NCBI GenBank assembly: GCA_020201095.1
Contig: JAIVHM010000002.1
Span: 1-39,198, forward strand
From: Halomonas sp.
GTDB lineage: Bacteria; Pseudomonadota; Gammaproteobacteria; Pseudomonadales; Halomonadaceae
Length of the DNA stretch: 39,198 nucleotides
Direction: 5' to 3'
The notes beneath the pieces were generated by a model that was not told the origin of the DNA, did no database searches, and worked only from the letters and a program-made list of their open reading frames with translations. This document shows positions 8,659 through 22,219 of this stretch, piece by piece (the first letter of the stretch is position 1; each line of letters opens with the position of its first letter). A program made the translations under genes and the position numbers.

Positions 8659-8709
8659 GGCGCCCGCTGTTGCGTAGGTTAGAAAAATTGCCTGCGTGAT
8701 AATTGATAC

Positions 8710-8785
<76 letters not shown>

Positions 8786-8855
8786 ATCTTCCCCAGATTG
8801 GTATGTCTTTAAAGAATTCCTTTGTCGCTTGCTGCACCCTGAGGAGTCTCGTTTT

Positions 8856-9239
8856 ATGAAGCCGAGTTCTGTAAAACATGGCGCTGAGGTGCAACAGTCG
8901 CGCCATGACGGGCTCAAGTGGGCTGCAGTCATTGCGTTGCTTGTCGTTGCCGTTGTAGGTAATACCTATTTTGCCGATATTGGCCTTATCTACCGCGTGC
9001 TGGGCGTCGTGGTGTTGTGTGTCGCAGCGGGTCTGTTGGCGCTTACCACGACCAAGGGGCGTGAGTTGGTAGAGCTGGCAATAAGCGCTAAGAAAGAGAT
9101 TCAGCGCGTTGTATGGCCAACTCGGCCTGAGACCATCCAGACTACGGCTATTGTGCTTGTCGCCGTGCTGGTGGTCGGGTTGATGCTCTGGTTGATTGAT
9201 ACTCTTCTTGGCTGGGCGATGTCCGGCGTTATTGGTTAG
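8856..9239 (+). CDS. secE: Preprotein translocase subunit SecE
   Basis: Inner-membrane clamp of the SecYEG channel. The 127-residue protein has three hydrophobic helices (about 22-40, 46-64, 96-118), the three-helix form of gammaproteobacteria rather than the short single-helix form. The conserved cytoplasmic segment [13 protein letters not shown] is at 81-93. The ATG at 8856 follows GAGGAG; an upstream extension would run into tRNA-Trp. nusG follows after eight bases. Confidence 0.95.
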   Translation: MKPSSVKHGAEVQQSRHDGLKWAAVIALLVVAVVGNTYFADIGLIYRVLGVVVLCVAAGLLALTTTKGRELVELAISAKKEIQRVVWPTRPETIQTTAIVLVAVLVVGLMLWLIDTLLGWAMSGVIG

Positions 9240-9247
9240 GAGCTTGC

Positions 9248-9781
9248 ATGTCCAAACGTTGGTACGTCGTTCACGCCTATTCCGGCTTTGAAAAGCACGT
9301 GATGCGCTCATTGATTGAGCGCGTCAAGATGTACGGCGTAGAAGATCGTTTTGGCGAGATTCTGGTGCCGACAGAAGAAGTCGTGGAGATGCGTGACGGC
9401 AAGCGCCGCAAGAGCGAGCGCAAGTTTTATCCCGGCTATGTGTTAGTCGAGATGGAAATGGCTGACGATACCTGGCACCTGGTCAACGAAACTCCCCGCG
9501 TGATGGGGTTTATTGGTGGTACCAAGGAAAAGCCGGCGGCCATTACCACTCGGGAAGCAGACGCCATTTTGCGTCGCGTGCAAGACGGTACTGACAAGCC
9601 GCGGCCCAAGCACATGTTTGAGCCGGGTCAATCGGTTCGTGTCGTTGACGGTCCCTTCGCCGATTTCAATGGCGTTGTTGAAGAAGTCAATTACGAGAAA
9701 AGCCGTCTGCAGGTCAGTGTGTTGATTTTCGGACGTGCAACGCCTGTCGAGCTTGAGTTTGCGCAGGTAGAGAAAGAATAG
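9248..9781 (+). CDS. nusG: Transcription termination/antitermination factor NusG
   Basis: Binds the RNA polymerase clamp to suppress pausing and links polymerase to Rho or to ribosomal S10. The 177-residue protein has the NGN domain (about 1-115, starting [13 protein letters not shown]) and a C-terminal KOW domain (about 123-177, with [16 protein letters not shown]). Start and length are standard. It is translated with secE, and the ribosomal protein genes follow. Confidence 0.97.
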   Translation: MSKRWYVVHAYSGFEKHVMRSLIERVKMYGVEDRFGEILVPTEEVVEMRDGKRRKSERKFYPGYVLVEMEMADDTWHLVNETPRVMGFIGGTKEKPAAITTREADAILRRVQDGTDKPRPKHMFEPGQSVRVVDGPFADFNGVVEEVNYEKSRLQVSVLIFGRATPVELEFAQVEKE

Positions 9782-9855
9782 CGGGCACCAAGCTCGCGGT
9801 GTCATATTTTGATTTGATTCGTGCCAGGTGGCGTTGTTGCTATCTGGCTGTTACC

Positions 9856-9880
9856 GGGGAGCCGCAAGGCGTTATCACCC
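9856..9880 (+). promoter_or_regulatory. Candidate L1-binding operator in the rplK leader
   Basis: Just before rplK the mRNA can fold as GGG-(GA)-GCC-GCAA-GGC-(GTTATCA)-CCC: two short stems around an asymmetric internal loop. Ribosomal protein L1 represses the L11 operon in E. coli through a leader element of this kind that mimics its 23S rRNA site. Position and shape fit; binding is inferred. Confidence 0.5.
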
Positions 9881-9895
9881 AATTGGAGTAAAACG

Positions 9896-10327
9896 ATGGC
9901 CAAGAAAGTACAGGCTTACATCAAGCTGCAGGTCGCTGCAGGTAAAGCCAATCCAAGTCCGCCCGTCGGCCCCGCGCTGGGTCAGCACGGCGTCAATATC
10001 ATGGAATTCTGTAAGTCGTTCAACGCAGAAACCCAGGACATCGAGCCTGGCCTGCCGACGCCTGTCGTGATTACAGTCTATTCTGACCGCAGTTTCACGT
10101 TTGTTACCAAAACGCCACCGGCGGCAGTGCTACTGAAGAAAGCAGCTGGCATTAAGTCGGGTTCAGGCGAGCCGAACAAGAAGAAGGTCGGCACGGTGAC
10201 ACGCGCGCAGCTTGAAGAAATCGCCACGACCAAAGAGCCGGATTTAACAGCGGCTGACATGGACGCAGCGGTTCGCACCATCGCGGGTAGTGCCCGTAGC
10301 ATGGGCCTCAACGTGGAGGGTCTCTAA
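9896..10327 (+). CDS. rplK: 50S ribosomal protein L11
   Basis: Binds the GTPase-associated region of 23S rRNA, forming the stalk base used by translation factors and by RelA. The 143-residue product carries the proline-rich N-terminal [19 protein letters not shown] block and a C-terminal rRNA-binding domain ([15 protein letters not shown], then the helical part). The ATG at 9896 follows TTGGAG; an upstream in-frame extension to 9821 lacks family similarity. rplA starts two bases after the stop. Confidence 0.97.
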   Translation: MAKKVQAYIKLQVAAGKANPSPPVGPALGQHGVNIMEFCKSFNAETQDIEPGLPTPVVITVYSDRSFTFVTKTPPAAVLLKKAAGIKSGSGEPNKKKVGTVTRAQLEEIATTKEPDLTAADMDAAVRTIAGSARSMGLNVEGL

Positions 10328-10329
10328 TC

Positions 10330-11022
10330 ATGGCGAAACTTACCAAGCGTGCCAAGCTGATTCGTGAAAAGATCGACACTAACAAGGTCTATTCACTTGA
10401 AGAAGCGGTTGCCCTGCTTTCCGAGCTGTCGACAGTCAAATTCAAAGAGTCGGTCGACGTGGCGATCAACCTAGGTGTTGACCCGCGTAAATCAGACCAA
10501 GTGGTGCGTGGCGCTACGGTCATGCCTAACGGTACTGGTAAAGACGTGCGTGTCGCTGTCTTTACTCAGGGTGCCAATGCCGATGCCGCTAAAGAAGCAG
10601 GTGCCGACATTGTGGGCATGGACGATCTGGCTGAGCAGGTCAAAAAAGGCGTGATGGATTTTGACGTCGTGATTGCCTCACCAGACGCTATGCGCGTTGT
10701 TGGTCAGCTGGGCCAGATTCTGGGTCCGCGCGGCCTGATGCCTAACCCGAAAGTTGGCACAGTGACGCCCGATGTGGCGACAGCGGTTAAAAATGCCAAA
10801 GCGGGTCAGGTGCGTTTCCGTACCGACAAGAACGGCATCATCCACACTACTGTCGGTAAAGTGGATTTTGATGCGGCGTCTATCAACGGCAACGTTGAAG
10901 CCTTGGTCGCTGACCTGAAGCGTCTCAAGCCGAGCACGTCGAAAGGTATCTACTTTAAGAAAGTTACCCTGTCCACTACCATGGGTCCAGGTTTGACGAT
11001 CGATCATTCCGCTTACGTATAA
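10330..11022 (+). CDS. rplA: 50S ribosomal protein L1
   Basis: Forms the mobile L1 stalk that handles exiting tRNA, and in this family represses its own operon by binding the rplK leader. The 230-residue product has the expected length. The core signature region around [19 protein letters not shown] is intact. It is coupled to rplK. After it comes a 321-base non-coding leader rather than an immediate rplJ start. Confidence 0.97.
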   Translation: MAKLTKRAKLIREKIDTNKVYSLEEAVALLSELSTVKFKESVDVAINLGVDPRKSDQVVRGATVMPNGTGKDVRVAVFTQGANADAAKEAGADIVGMDDLAEQVKKGVMDFDVVIASPDAMRVVGQLGQILGPRGLMPNPKVGTVTPDVATAVKNAKAGQVRFRTDKNGIIHTTVGKVDFDAASINGNVEALVADLKRLKPSTSKGIYFKKVTLSTTMGPGLTIDHSAYV

Positions 11023-11059
11023 GCGGGTGTTCGTCAGATTTTAGCAACATGGTCTTTAG

Positions 11060-11343
11060 GGACAAACGAGCAATAACTTTGCGGTCCCTCGGTCATGCCG
11101 AGGCATCGTCAAAGACCGCAGGTGCCGCGCTTTGCAAGTACGTAACAGGTACTGAAAAGTGCGGCTTAATCGCCCAAAGCGCCTGCGCAGATGGTGTGGC
11201 CGCCAGTTGGTAATGCTTTTTAGCAAGCCGCTTTCTGGTGAGCACCATCCCCAAGGCTTCCAGCGTTGAACGATAAATAACCTGGAAGAGATGGTAACCA
11301 CCGGGACCTTATAAACAGGTTTCGGCACGAAGGAGTGATCACT
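11060..11343 (+). promoter_or_regulatory. L10-(L12)4 autoregulatory leader upstream of rplJ
   Basis: This long gene-free stretch is the rplJL leader. GACCGCAGGTG (11114-11124) and CCTGCGCAGATGGTG (11182-11196) match my recollection of the two strands of the E. coli L10 site and bracket a stem-loop region. In that system excess L10-L12 complex binds and lowers translation of rplJL. A second helix is possible upstream: TGCGGTC (11080-11086) can pair with GACCGCA (11114-11120) and would compete for the 5' strand of the L10 motif. No promoter could be placed with confidence. Confidence 0.8.
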
Positions 11344-11844
11344 GTGCCACTAGCACTTGAAGGCAAGAAAGCGATTGTTGCCGAGGTCAGTGAAGCGGCC
11401 AAGGGCGCACTCTCCGTCGTAGTTGCCGATTCTCGCGGTGTAACGGTCAGCAAAATGACCAATCTGCGTAAGCAGGCACGTGAGAACGGTGTAGAGCTGC
11501 GTGTTGTTCGTAATACGCTGGCTCGCCGCGCTCTCGAAGGCACTCAGTGGGAGTGCCTGACCGAGAGCTTCGTTGGTCCGACTCTGTTGGCCTTCTCGAC
11601 TGATCATCCGGGCGCTGCCGCTCGTTTGTTCAAAGAGTTCGCCAAAGACGACAAAGACTTCGAAGTTAAAGCGCTGGCCTACGAAGGTGAGCTGATTCCG
11701 GCTGCTGACATCGACCGTCTGGCGACCCTGCCGACTTACGATGAGGCAATTGCCAAGCTGATGTCGGTAATGAAAGAAGCCTCCGCTGGCAAGTTGGTTC
11801 GCACACTGGATGCCCTGCGCAGCCAGAAAGAAGAAGCGGCGTAA
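11344..11844 (+). CDS. rplJ: 50S ribosomal protein L10
   Basis: Base of the L7/L12 stalk; its C-terminal helix binds L12 dimers. The 166-residue product starts with GTG at 11344 ([14 protein letters not shown]), with AAGGAG about eight bases upstream. A GTG nine bases earlier overlaps that ribosome site and is less likely. The sequence is intact to the helical tail ending RSQKEEAA. Translation is expected to be repressed through the preceding leader. Confidence 0.96.
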   Translation: MPLALEGKKAIVAEVSEAAKGALSVVVADSRGVTVSKMTNLRKQARENGVELRVVRNTLARRALEGTQWECLTESFVGPTLLAFSTDHPGAAARLFKEFAKDDKDFEVKALAYEGELIPAADIDRLATLPTYDEAIAKLMSVMKEASAGKLVRTLDALRSQKEEAA

Positions 11845-11938
11845 GCCCTTCGCCTGTGCAGCCTGAGGTTGCTTGAACCGAGCAATGAATCCCGAGTCGT
11901 CGGTAAACCGAGACTCCCGCAAAGTTAGGAATGAAACA

Positions 11939-12310
11939 ATGGCACTGACCAAAGACGATATCATCAATGCTGTAGCCGACATGTCCGTCATGGAAGTTGT
12001 CGAGCTGATTGAAGCAATGGAAGAAAAATTCGGCGTTACAGCCGCGGCAGCTGTAGTTGCTGGCCCGGGTGGCGGCGAAGCAGCTGTTGAAGAAGAGCAG
12101 ACAGAATTTGACCTGGTGCTGACCGCTGCTGGTGACAAGAAAGTTAACGTCATCAAAGCAGTACGTGAGATCACCGGTCTTGGCCTTAAGGAAGCTAAGG
12201 GTGCCGTTGACGGCGCACCGGCGACCATTAAAGAAGGCATGGCCAAGGAAGACGCTGAAACAGCTAAGACGAAGCTGGAAGAAGCGGGCGCAAGCGTCGA
12301 GCTCAAGTAA
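11939..12310 (+). CDS. rplL: 50S ribosomal protein L7/L12
   Basis: Multicopy stalk protein that recruits EF-G, EF-Tu and IF2. The 123-residue acidic protein has the N-terminal dimerisation helices ([20 protein letters not shown]), an Ala/Gly/Glu-rich hinge (about 36-53) and the C-terminal factor-binding domain with [16 protein letters not shown] chose the ATG at 11939, which follows TTAGGA; a longer in-frame form from 11873 is not family-like. An attenuator follows. Confidence 0.97.
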   Translation: MALTKDDIINAVADMSVMEVVELIEAMEEKFGVTAAAAVVAGPGGGEAAVEEEQTEFDLVLTAAGDKKVNVIKAVREITGLGLKEAKGAVDGAPATIKEGMAKEDAETAKTKLEEAGASVELK

Positions 12311-12350
12311 TTCTTGTGCCGATGGCTTTACGCGCTGCGTAGGCTTCCAC

Positions 12351-12386
12351 GGCTGGCGGCGGGAACTCCCGCTGCCGGCCTTTTTC
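12351..12386 (+). terminator. Attenuator between rplL and rpoB
   Basis: A 13-bp stem (12351-12363 with 12368-12380, two G-U pairs) with loop AACT is followed by TTTTTCTGTT. It is a strong intrinsic terminator placed 40 bases after rplL. In E. coli a partial terminator at the same spot makes ribosomal protein transcripts exceed rpoBC; the same role is inferred here. Confidence 0.88.
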
Positions 12387-12562
12387 TGTTGTAACTGAAC
12401 GGTGAAGCAGAATCGTTGTAGTACGGTTATCGCAAGACTGTTATCGATCAAGATTTTCGACGGCGAGCTACCCAATCAGGAGCTTGCTGTTCGCGTCTGA
12501 CACGGCCGCAGGGCAGATGACCACGCATCGGTCACCCATGGTGAACAAGCTGGGGAATACAG

Positions 12563-15500
12563 ATGGCTTACTCATATACTGAGAAAAAACGCATCCGCAA
12601 GGATTTCGGCAAACTGCCACAAGTGATGGATGTGCCTTACTTGCTGGCCATCCAGCTTGATTCCTATTACGACTTCCTCCAGCAAGATCGTTCGCCCGAC
12701 GAGCGGCACGAGATCGGTCTGCACGCGGCGTTCAAGTCCGTGTTTCCGATTGAGAGCTTCTCCGGTAATGCGGCGCTTGAGTATGTCAGCTACCGGTTCG
12801 GCACGCCGGCGTTCGATGTTAAGGAGTGCCAGCTGCGCGGAGTCACGTATTCCGCCCCGCTGCGCGTCAAGGTTCGCTTGATCATTTATGATCGCGACTC
12901 CTCGAATAAAGCAATCAAAGATATTAAAGAGCAAGAAGTCTACATGGGGGAAATCCCCCTGATGACGGAGAACGGTACCTTTGTGATCAACGGTACCGAG
13001 CGGGTTATCGTTTCCCAGCTCCACCGTTCACCCGGTGTTTTCTTCGATCATGACAAAGGCAAGAGCCACTCATCCGGTAAGCTGCTCTATTCAGCACGGG
13101 TGATCCCTTACCGTGGTTCCTGGCTGGATTTCGAATTCGATCCCAAAGACAACGTCTTCGTGCGTATCGACCGTCGCCGCAAACTGCCGGCCACGGTATT
13201 GATGCGTGCATTGGGAATGAGCGCCGAAGAAATCCTCGCGGAATTCTTTGAAACCAGCATTTTCCACGTTGAAAAGTCAGGCTTTTCTGTGGAGCTGGTG
13301 CCGTCACGCCTGCGTGGTGAAACCGCCACGTTCGACATCAAGGACGGCAAGGGCGAGACCATCGTTGAAGAAGGGCGTCGGATTACCCAGAAGCATATTC
13401 GCCAGCTCGAAAAAGCCGGCCTTGAGCGCCTGGACGTGCCGATGGAGTACCTGTTCGGTAAAACCCTGGCCAAAGACCAGATCGACAGCAAGACTGGCGA
13501 GCTGATCTGCCCGTGCAATACCGAAATCACGCCAGAAATTCTTGAAGCAATGGCCAACGGCGGTATCAAGCGGATTGAAACGCTGTATACCAACGACCTG
13601 GACTGTGGCTCCTTCATCTCCGACACGCTGAAGCTCGATACTACCGGGTCGCAGCTGGAAGCGCTGGTAGAAATTTACCGCATGATGCGCCCCGGTGAGC
13701 CGCCTACCAAGGAAGCTGCCGAGACGCTGTTCCATAACCTGTTCTTCACCGAAGACCGCTACGACCTGTCGGGCGTGGGCCGCATGAAGTTCAATCGCCG
13801 TTTGCGCGGCGATGGGGATACCGGCTCCAGCATACTGGATCGTAAAGACATCCTTGACGTACTGCGTGAGATGATCAATATCCGTAACGGCTTCGGCGAC
13901 GTTGACGATATCGATCACCTGGGTAACCGCCGTATTCGCTGCGTTGGCGAAATGGCTGAAAACCAGTTCCGCGTTGGTCTGGTGCGTGTCGAGCGTGCGG
14001 TAAAAGAGCGCCTATCCATGGCGGAAAGCGAAGGTCTGATGCCGCAGGATCTGATCAACGCCAAGCCGGTAGCAGCGGCGGTGAAAGAGTTCTTTGGTTC
14101 CAGCCAGCTTTCCCAGTTCATGGACCAGAACAACCCGCTATCCGAGGTGACCCACAAGCGCCGCGTATCGGCACTCGGTCCAGGCGGCCTGACCCGTGAG
14201 CGTGCCGGCTTTGAAGTACGTGACGTTCACGCCACGCACTATGGGCGCCTATGCCCCATCGAAACGCCGGAAGGCCCGAACATTGGTCTGATCAACTCGC
14301 TGGCCACCTACAGCCATACCAACAGCTACGGTTTCCTGGAAACGCCTTATCGTAAGGTCGTGGATCGCCAGTTGACCGACGATATCGTTCACCTCTCGGC
14401 AATTGAAGAGGGCGACTATGTTATCGCCCAGGCATCTGCCGCCGTGGACGAATCCGGCAAGCTGAGTGATGACCTGGTGCAGGCTCGCCACCGCGGTGAA
14501 ACCACCTTCATGCGTCCTGAACAGGTGACGCTGATGGATGTGTCACCGCGTCAGGTTGTGTCTGTGGCAGCGGCACTTATTCCGTTCCTTGAGCACGATG
14601 ACGCCAACCGCGCCTTGATGGGTTCCAACATGCAGCGTCAGGCAGTGCCTACGCTGCGCGCTGAGAAGCCGCTGGTCGGTACGGGCATGGAACGCTTTGT
14701 CGCCCGTGACTCGGGTGTCTGTGCGGTTGCCCGTCGTGGCGGGGTGATCGACTCTGTCGATGCGCGTCGTGTGGTGGTGCGGGTCAATGAAGATGAGATC
14801 ATCGGCGGTGAAGCCGGGGTTGATATCTACAACCTGACCAAGTACACCCGATCGAACCAGAATACCTGTATGAACCAGCGCCCGATTGTGCGGCCTGGTG
14901 ACGACGTGGCGCGTGGCGATATCCTCGCCGATGGCCCGTCGGTGGACATGGGCGACCTGGCGCTTGGCCAGAATATGCGCATCGCCTTTATGCCCTGGAA
15001 CGGCTACAACTTCGAGGATTCCATCCTGCTTTCCGAGCGGGCGGCCCAAGAAGACCGTTTCACCACTATCCACATCCAGGAACTGACCAGCGTATCGCGT
15101 GACACCAAGCTGGGCCCGGAAGAGATTACCTCGGATATTCCGAACGTTGGTGAGTCAGCACTTGGCAAGCTGGACGAGTCGGGTGTCGTTTACATCGGCG
15201 CCGAAGTCGGCCCGGGCGACATCCTGGTCGGTAAGGTAACGCCCAAGGGTGAAACCCAGCTGACCCCGGAAGAAAAGCTGCTACGTGCCATCTTCGGCGA
15301 GAAAGCATCTGACGTAAAAGATACCTCGCTACGTGCTCCGACCGGCATGAAAGGCACGGTGATTGACGTTCAGGTGTTTACTCGTGACGGTGTCGAGAAA
15401 GACTCCCGTGCGCTTGCCATCGAGCAAATGCAGCTGGATGAGGTGCGTAAGGATCTGCAGGAAACTTACCGTATCGCCGAAGATGCCACGTTTGAGCGTC

Positions 15501-16639
15501 TCAAGCGAACCCTCGAAGGTCAGGTGGTTAACGGCGGTCCGAACCTCAAGAAAGGCGATACCCTGGATGCGGCGTACCTTGACGAGTTGCCGCGTCAGCA
15601 GTGGTTCAAGCTGCGCATGCAGGACGAGAGCGTGAACGAGCTGCTGGCTCAGGCCGACGAGCAGCTGGAAAACCGCCGTAAAGAAATGGACGAGCGTTTC
15701 GAAGATAAGAAGCGCAAGCTGACCCAGGGCGATGATCTCGCACCGGGCGTGCTTAAAATCGTTAAGGTTTATATGGCCGTGAAGCGCCGTATTCAGCCAG
15801 GCGACAAGATGGCTGGTCGTCACGGTAACAAAGGTGTTATTTCGGCGATCATGCCCATCGAAGACATGCCGTTTGACGAGAAGGGCGAGCCAGTTGATGT
15901 GGTGCTGAACCCCTTGGGTGTACCGTCGCGGATGAACGTCGGTCAGGTGCTTGAAACTCATCTGGGCATGGCGGCGCGCGGTTTAGGTGTCAAGATCGAA
16001 GCCATGCTGCGCGACGCCCGTGAACAGCAAGTAGCGGAAATTCGCGACTTCCTGGGGCAGGTGTACAACACGCCGGGCACCCGCGTTGAAGACATTGATT
16101 CGCTGAGCGATGAAGAAGTGATTGCGCTGGCGAAAAACCTTAAAGCGGGCGTGCCCATGGCAACGCCGGTGTTTGACGGTGCTCAAGAGCACGAAATCAA
16201 GCACCTGCTCAAGCTGGCGGACATTCCCGAGTCGGGTCAGATGAAACTGTACGACGGCCGCAGCGGCGATGCCTTTGACCGCCCGGTGACCGTTGGTTAC
16301 ATGTACATGCTCAAGCTGAACCACTTGGTCGACGATAAGATGCACGCGCGTTCTACCGGTTCTTACTCGCTCGTCACCCAGCAGCCGCTGGGCGGTAAAG
16401 CGCAGTTCGGTGGTCAGCGCTTTGGTGAGATGGAAGTGTGGGCGCTGGAAGCTTATGGCGCGGCCTACACGCTGCAAGAGATGCTCACCGTCAAATCGGA
16501 CGACGTCGAAGGGCGCACCAAGATGTATAAAAACATCGTGGATGGCGACCACACAATGCAGGCAGGCATGCCGGAATCCTTCAATGTACTCGTGAAGGAA
16601 ATCCGCTCGCTGGGCATCGATATCGAGTTAGAGAGCTAG
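12563..16639 (+). CDS. rpoB: DNA-directed RNA polymerase subunit beta
   Basis: Catalytic beta subunit of RNA polymerase. The 1358-residue product has normal gammaproteobacterial length and looks uninterrupted. The rifampicin pocket region [20 protein letters not shown] (about residue 512 onward) is wild-type in pattern, so no common resistance change is seen. The C-terminal part contains [13 protein letters not shown] and the conserved end that contacts beta'. The start ATG follows GGGGA. rpoC starts ten bases after the stop. Confidence 0.98.
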   Translation: MAYSYTEKKRIRKDFGKLPQVMDVPYLLAIQLDSYYDFLQQDRSPDERHEIGLHAAFKSVFPIESFSGNAALEYVSYRFGTPAFDVKECQLRGVTYSAPLRVKVRLIIYDRDSSNKAIKDIKEQEVYMGEIPLMTENGTFVINGTERVIVSQLHRSPGVFFDHDKGKSHSSGKLLYSARVIPYRGSWLDFEFDPKDNVFVRIDRRRKLPATVLMRALGMSAEEILAEFFETSIFHVEKSGFSVELVPSRLRGETATFDIKDGKGETIVEEGRRITQKHIRQLEKAGLERLDVPMEYLFGKTLAKDQIDSKTGELICPCNTEITPEILEAMANGGIKRIETLYTNDLDCGSFISDTLKLDTTGSQLEALVEIYRMMRPGEPPTKEAAETLFHNLFFTEDRYDLSGVGRMKFNRRLRGDGDTGSSILDRKDILDVLREMINIRNGFGDVDDIDHLGNRRIRCVGEMAENQFRVGLVRVERAVKERLSMAESEGLMPQDLINAKPVAAAVKEFFGSSQLSQFMDQNNPLSEVTHKRRVSALGPGGLTRERAGFEVRDVHATHYGRLCPIETPEGPNIGLINSLATYSHTNSYGFLETPYRKVVDRQLTDDIVHLSAIEEGDYVIAQASAAVDESGKLSDDLVQARHRGETTFMRPEQVTLMDVSPRQVVSVAAALIPFLEHDDANRALMGSNMQRQAVPTLRAEKPLVGTGMERFVARDSGVCAVARRGGVIDSVDARRVVVRVNEDEIIGGEAGVDIYNLTKYTRSNQNTCMNQRPIVRPGDDVARGDILADGPSVDMGDLALGQNMRIAFMPWNGYNFEDSILLSERAAQEDRFTTIHIQELTSVSRDTKLGPEEITSDIPNVGESALGKLDESGVVYIGAEVGPGDILVGKVTPKGETQLTPEEKLLRAIFGEKASDVKDTSLRAPTGMKGTVIDVQVFTRDGVEKDSRALAIEQMQLDEVRKDLQETYRIAEDATFERLKRTLEGQVVNGGPNLKKGDTLDAAYLDELPRQQWFKLRMQDESVNELLAQADEQLENRRKEMDERFEDKKRKLTQGDDLAPGVLKIVKVYMAVKRRIQPGDKMAGRHGNKGVISAIMPIEDMPFDEKGEPVDVVLNPLGVPSRMNVGQVLETHLGMAARGLGVKIEAMLRDAREQQVAEIRDFLGQVYNTPGTRVEDIDSLSDEEVIALAKNLKAGVPMATPVFDGAQEHEIKHLLKLADIPESGQMKLYDGRSGDAFDRPVTVGYMYMLKLNHLVDDKMHARSTGSYSLVTQQPLGGKAQFGGQRFGEMEVWALEAYGAAYTLQEMLTVKSDDVEGRTKMYKNIVDGDHTMQAGMPESFNVLVKEIRSLGIDIELES

Positions 16640-16649
16640 GAGCCGTCCC

Positions 16650-20864
<4,215 letters not shown>

Positions 20865-20895
20865 CATTGCGACCTGACCCTTTGCGATCAGCGTT

Positions 20896-20917
20896 CTGCC
20901 GGTTTAGCGACCGGCAG
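20896..20917 (+). terminator. Hairpin after rpoC, possible weak terminator
   Basis: CTGCCGGT (20896-20903) pairs with ACCGGCAG (20910-20917) around TTAGCG. There is no T tract, so termination would be weak or factor-dependent. It lies directly upstream of the rpsL -35 box. Confidence 0.5.
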
Positions 20918-20920
20918 GGC

Positions 20921-20950
20921 TTGACGTGGTTAGGGGTCAGCCTTTAGAAT
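20921..20950 (+). promoter_or_regulatory. rpsL: Sigma-70 promoter of the str operon
   Basis: TTGACG (20921-20926) and TAGAAT (20945-20950) are 18 bases apart. The predicted transcript starts near 20957 and quickly reaches a foldable segment, CAGTGG (20964-20969) with CCACTG (20987-20992), before the rpsL ribosome site. Confidence 0.75.
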
Positions 20951-21027
20951 GCGCAGCCTTTAACAGTGGGGTGGGTCCGCCCGCAGCCACTGGAAGGCCA
21001 GGCAACCATTGGAGTCAGCTAAACACC

Positions 21028-21402
21028 ATGGCAACGATTAATCAGCTAGTGCGCAAGCCGCGTAAGCGCCCCGTCACCAAAAGTGACGTGCCTGCGCTTC
21101 AGGCTTGTCCGCAAAAGCGCGGAGTATGTACGCGCGTTTACACCACCACCCCTAAGAAGCCCAACTCGGCGTTGCGTAAGGTTTGCCGTGTGCGCCTGAC
21201 CAACGGTTTCGAAGTGGCTTCCTACATCGGTGGTGAAGGTCACAACCTCCAGGAGCACTCTGTTGTGCTGATTCGTGGCGGTCGTGTGAAGGATTTGCCC
21301 GGTGTGCGTTATCACACCGTGCGCGGTGCCCTTGACACCTCTGGCGTCCAGAATCGTAAGCAGGGTCGTTCCAAGTACGGTACCAAGCGTCCGAAGTCGT
21401 AA
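21028..21402 (+). CDS. rpsL: 30S ribosomal protein S12
   Basis: Decoding-centre protein that controls accuracy. The 124-residue product carries [10 protein letters not shown] and [13 protein letters not shown], the two regions where streptomycin-resistance changes arise; both lysines are wild-type. The Asp in the second block is the usual beta-methylthiolation site. The ATG at 21028 follows TTGGAG; an upstream extension to 20926 overlaps the promoter. First gene of the str operon. Confidence 0.97.
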   Translation: MATINQLVRKPRKRPVTKSDVPALQACPQKRGVCTRVYTTTPKKPNSALRKVCRVRLTNGFEVASYIGGEGHNLQEHSVVLIRGGRVKDLPGVRYHTVRGALDTSGVQNRKQGRSKYGTKRPKS

Positions 21403-21553
21403 TTCGATATCACGCTGCGCTGCGTAAGCAGTATCCGTATGAAACGTTTATCACGCATATGATGGTCTGATAAGAGTAAGGTCGGGCGGCACTTGGCAAT
21501 ACGTGGTGCGAGTTCTGAGTTTACCTGAAGGATCCTTAAATTGAGGGCTTATC

Positions 21554-22024
21554 ATGCCTAGAAGAAGAGTTGTAGCTAAGCGCGAAATTCTGCCGGATCC
21601 CAAGTTCGGAAGTGAGCGCCTGGCGAAGTTCATGAACCACCTGATGTTCAGCGGCAAAAAGTCCATAGCTGAGCGTATCGTCTACGGTGCGTTGGACAAG
21701 GTTGCCGAGCGCAGTAAAGAAGAGCCGCTGGAAATCTTCGATAAAGCGCTGGAAGCTATCCAGCCGATGGTCGAAGTAAAGTCGCGCCGTGTAGGCGGTG
21801 CGACGTATCAGGTGCCGGTTGAAGTTCGTCCGTCACGCCGTCAGGCGCTGGCCATGCGCTGGCTGGTTGACGCGGCGCGTCGTCGCGGTGAGAAAACGAT
21901 GGTTCAGCGTCTTGCAGGCGAAATGCTGGATGCCGCTGAAGGCAAAGGTTCTGCCGTCAAGAAGCGCGAAGACGTGCATCGTATGGCAGAAGCCAACAAG
22001 GCCTTCTCGCACTACCGTTTTTAA
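21554..22024 (+). CDS. rpsG: 30S ribosomal protein S7
   Basis: Primary assembly protein of the 30S head that contacts the E site. The 156-residue product is full length ([19 protein letters not shown] to FSHYRF). It lies 151 bases after rpsL; in E. coli that spacer binds S7 for feedback on the str operon, and this one is long enough for such a role, but I could not assign the fold. It is followed by a 195-base spacer with repeats and a strong hairpin. Confidence 0.97.
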   Translation: MPRRRVVAKREILPDPKFGSERLAKFMNHLMFSGKKSIAERIVYGALDKVAERSKEEPLEIFDKALEAIQPMVEVKSRRVGGATYQVPVEVRPSRRQALAMRWLVDAARRRGEKTMVQRLAGEMLDAAEGKGSAVKKREDVHRMAEANKAFSHYRF

Positions 22025-22025
22025 G

Positions 22026-22085
22026 ATCGGCGCTTTTAGTATCAGCGTTTTTAAATTCGGCGTTTTCTGGATGTGTGTTTTTGCT
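22026..22085 (+). repeat. Four degenerate 15-bp tandem repeats after rpsG
   Basis: Units start at 22026, 22041, 22056 and 22071. Each has the pattern (A/T)T(C/G)NG(C/T)G followed by a T-rich core, for example ATCGGCGCTTTTAGT, ATCAGCGTTTTTAAA and TTCGGCGTTTTCTGG. The fourth is more diverged. The 15-base period equals five codons; one - strand frame reads as pentapeptide-repeat-like units, but no credible gene is there. Confidence 0.6.
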
Positions 22086-22127
22086 GTACGGCGCTGGACG
22101 GAAATTACTAGACGCTGGTTCGCAACA

Positions 22128-22159
22128 CACCGCCGCCATCGTGATCGATGGCGGCGGTG
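22128..22159 (+). promoter_or_regulatory. Perfect 14-bp hairpin between rpsG and fusA
   Basis: CACCGCCGCCATCG (22128-22141) is followed by loop TGAT and its exact complement CGATGGCGGCGGTG (22146-22159). No T tract follows, so it is not an ordinary terminator. It sits 60 bases upstream of fusA and may be a processing, stability or translation-control element. Confidence 0.7.
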
Positions 22160-22219
22160 GCATAAGCAAAAAACGCACTTTCAGATTCACGAGCATCGCC
22201 AACAAACGGGAGTTTCACC

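Noticed and set aside
21957-22205. 82-residue - strand frame with pentapeptide-like units
   Set aside because: It overlaps the end of rpsG and the strong hairpin, has no credible start signal, and only about four units resemble the repeat. It is kept only as a note under the tandem repeat.
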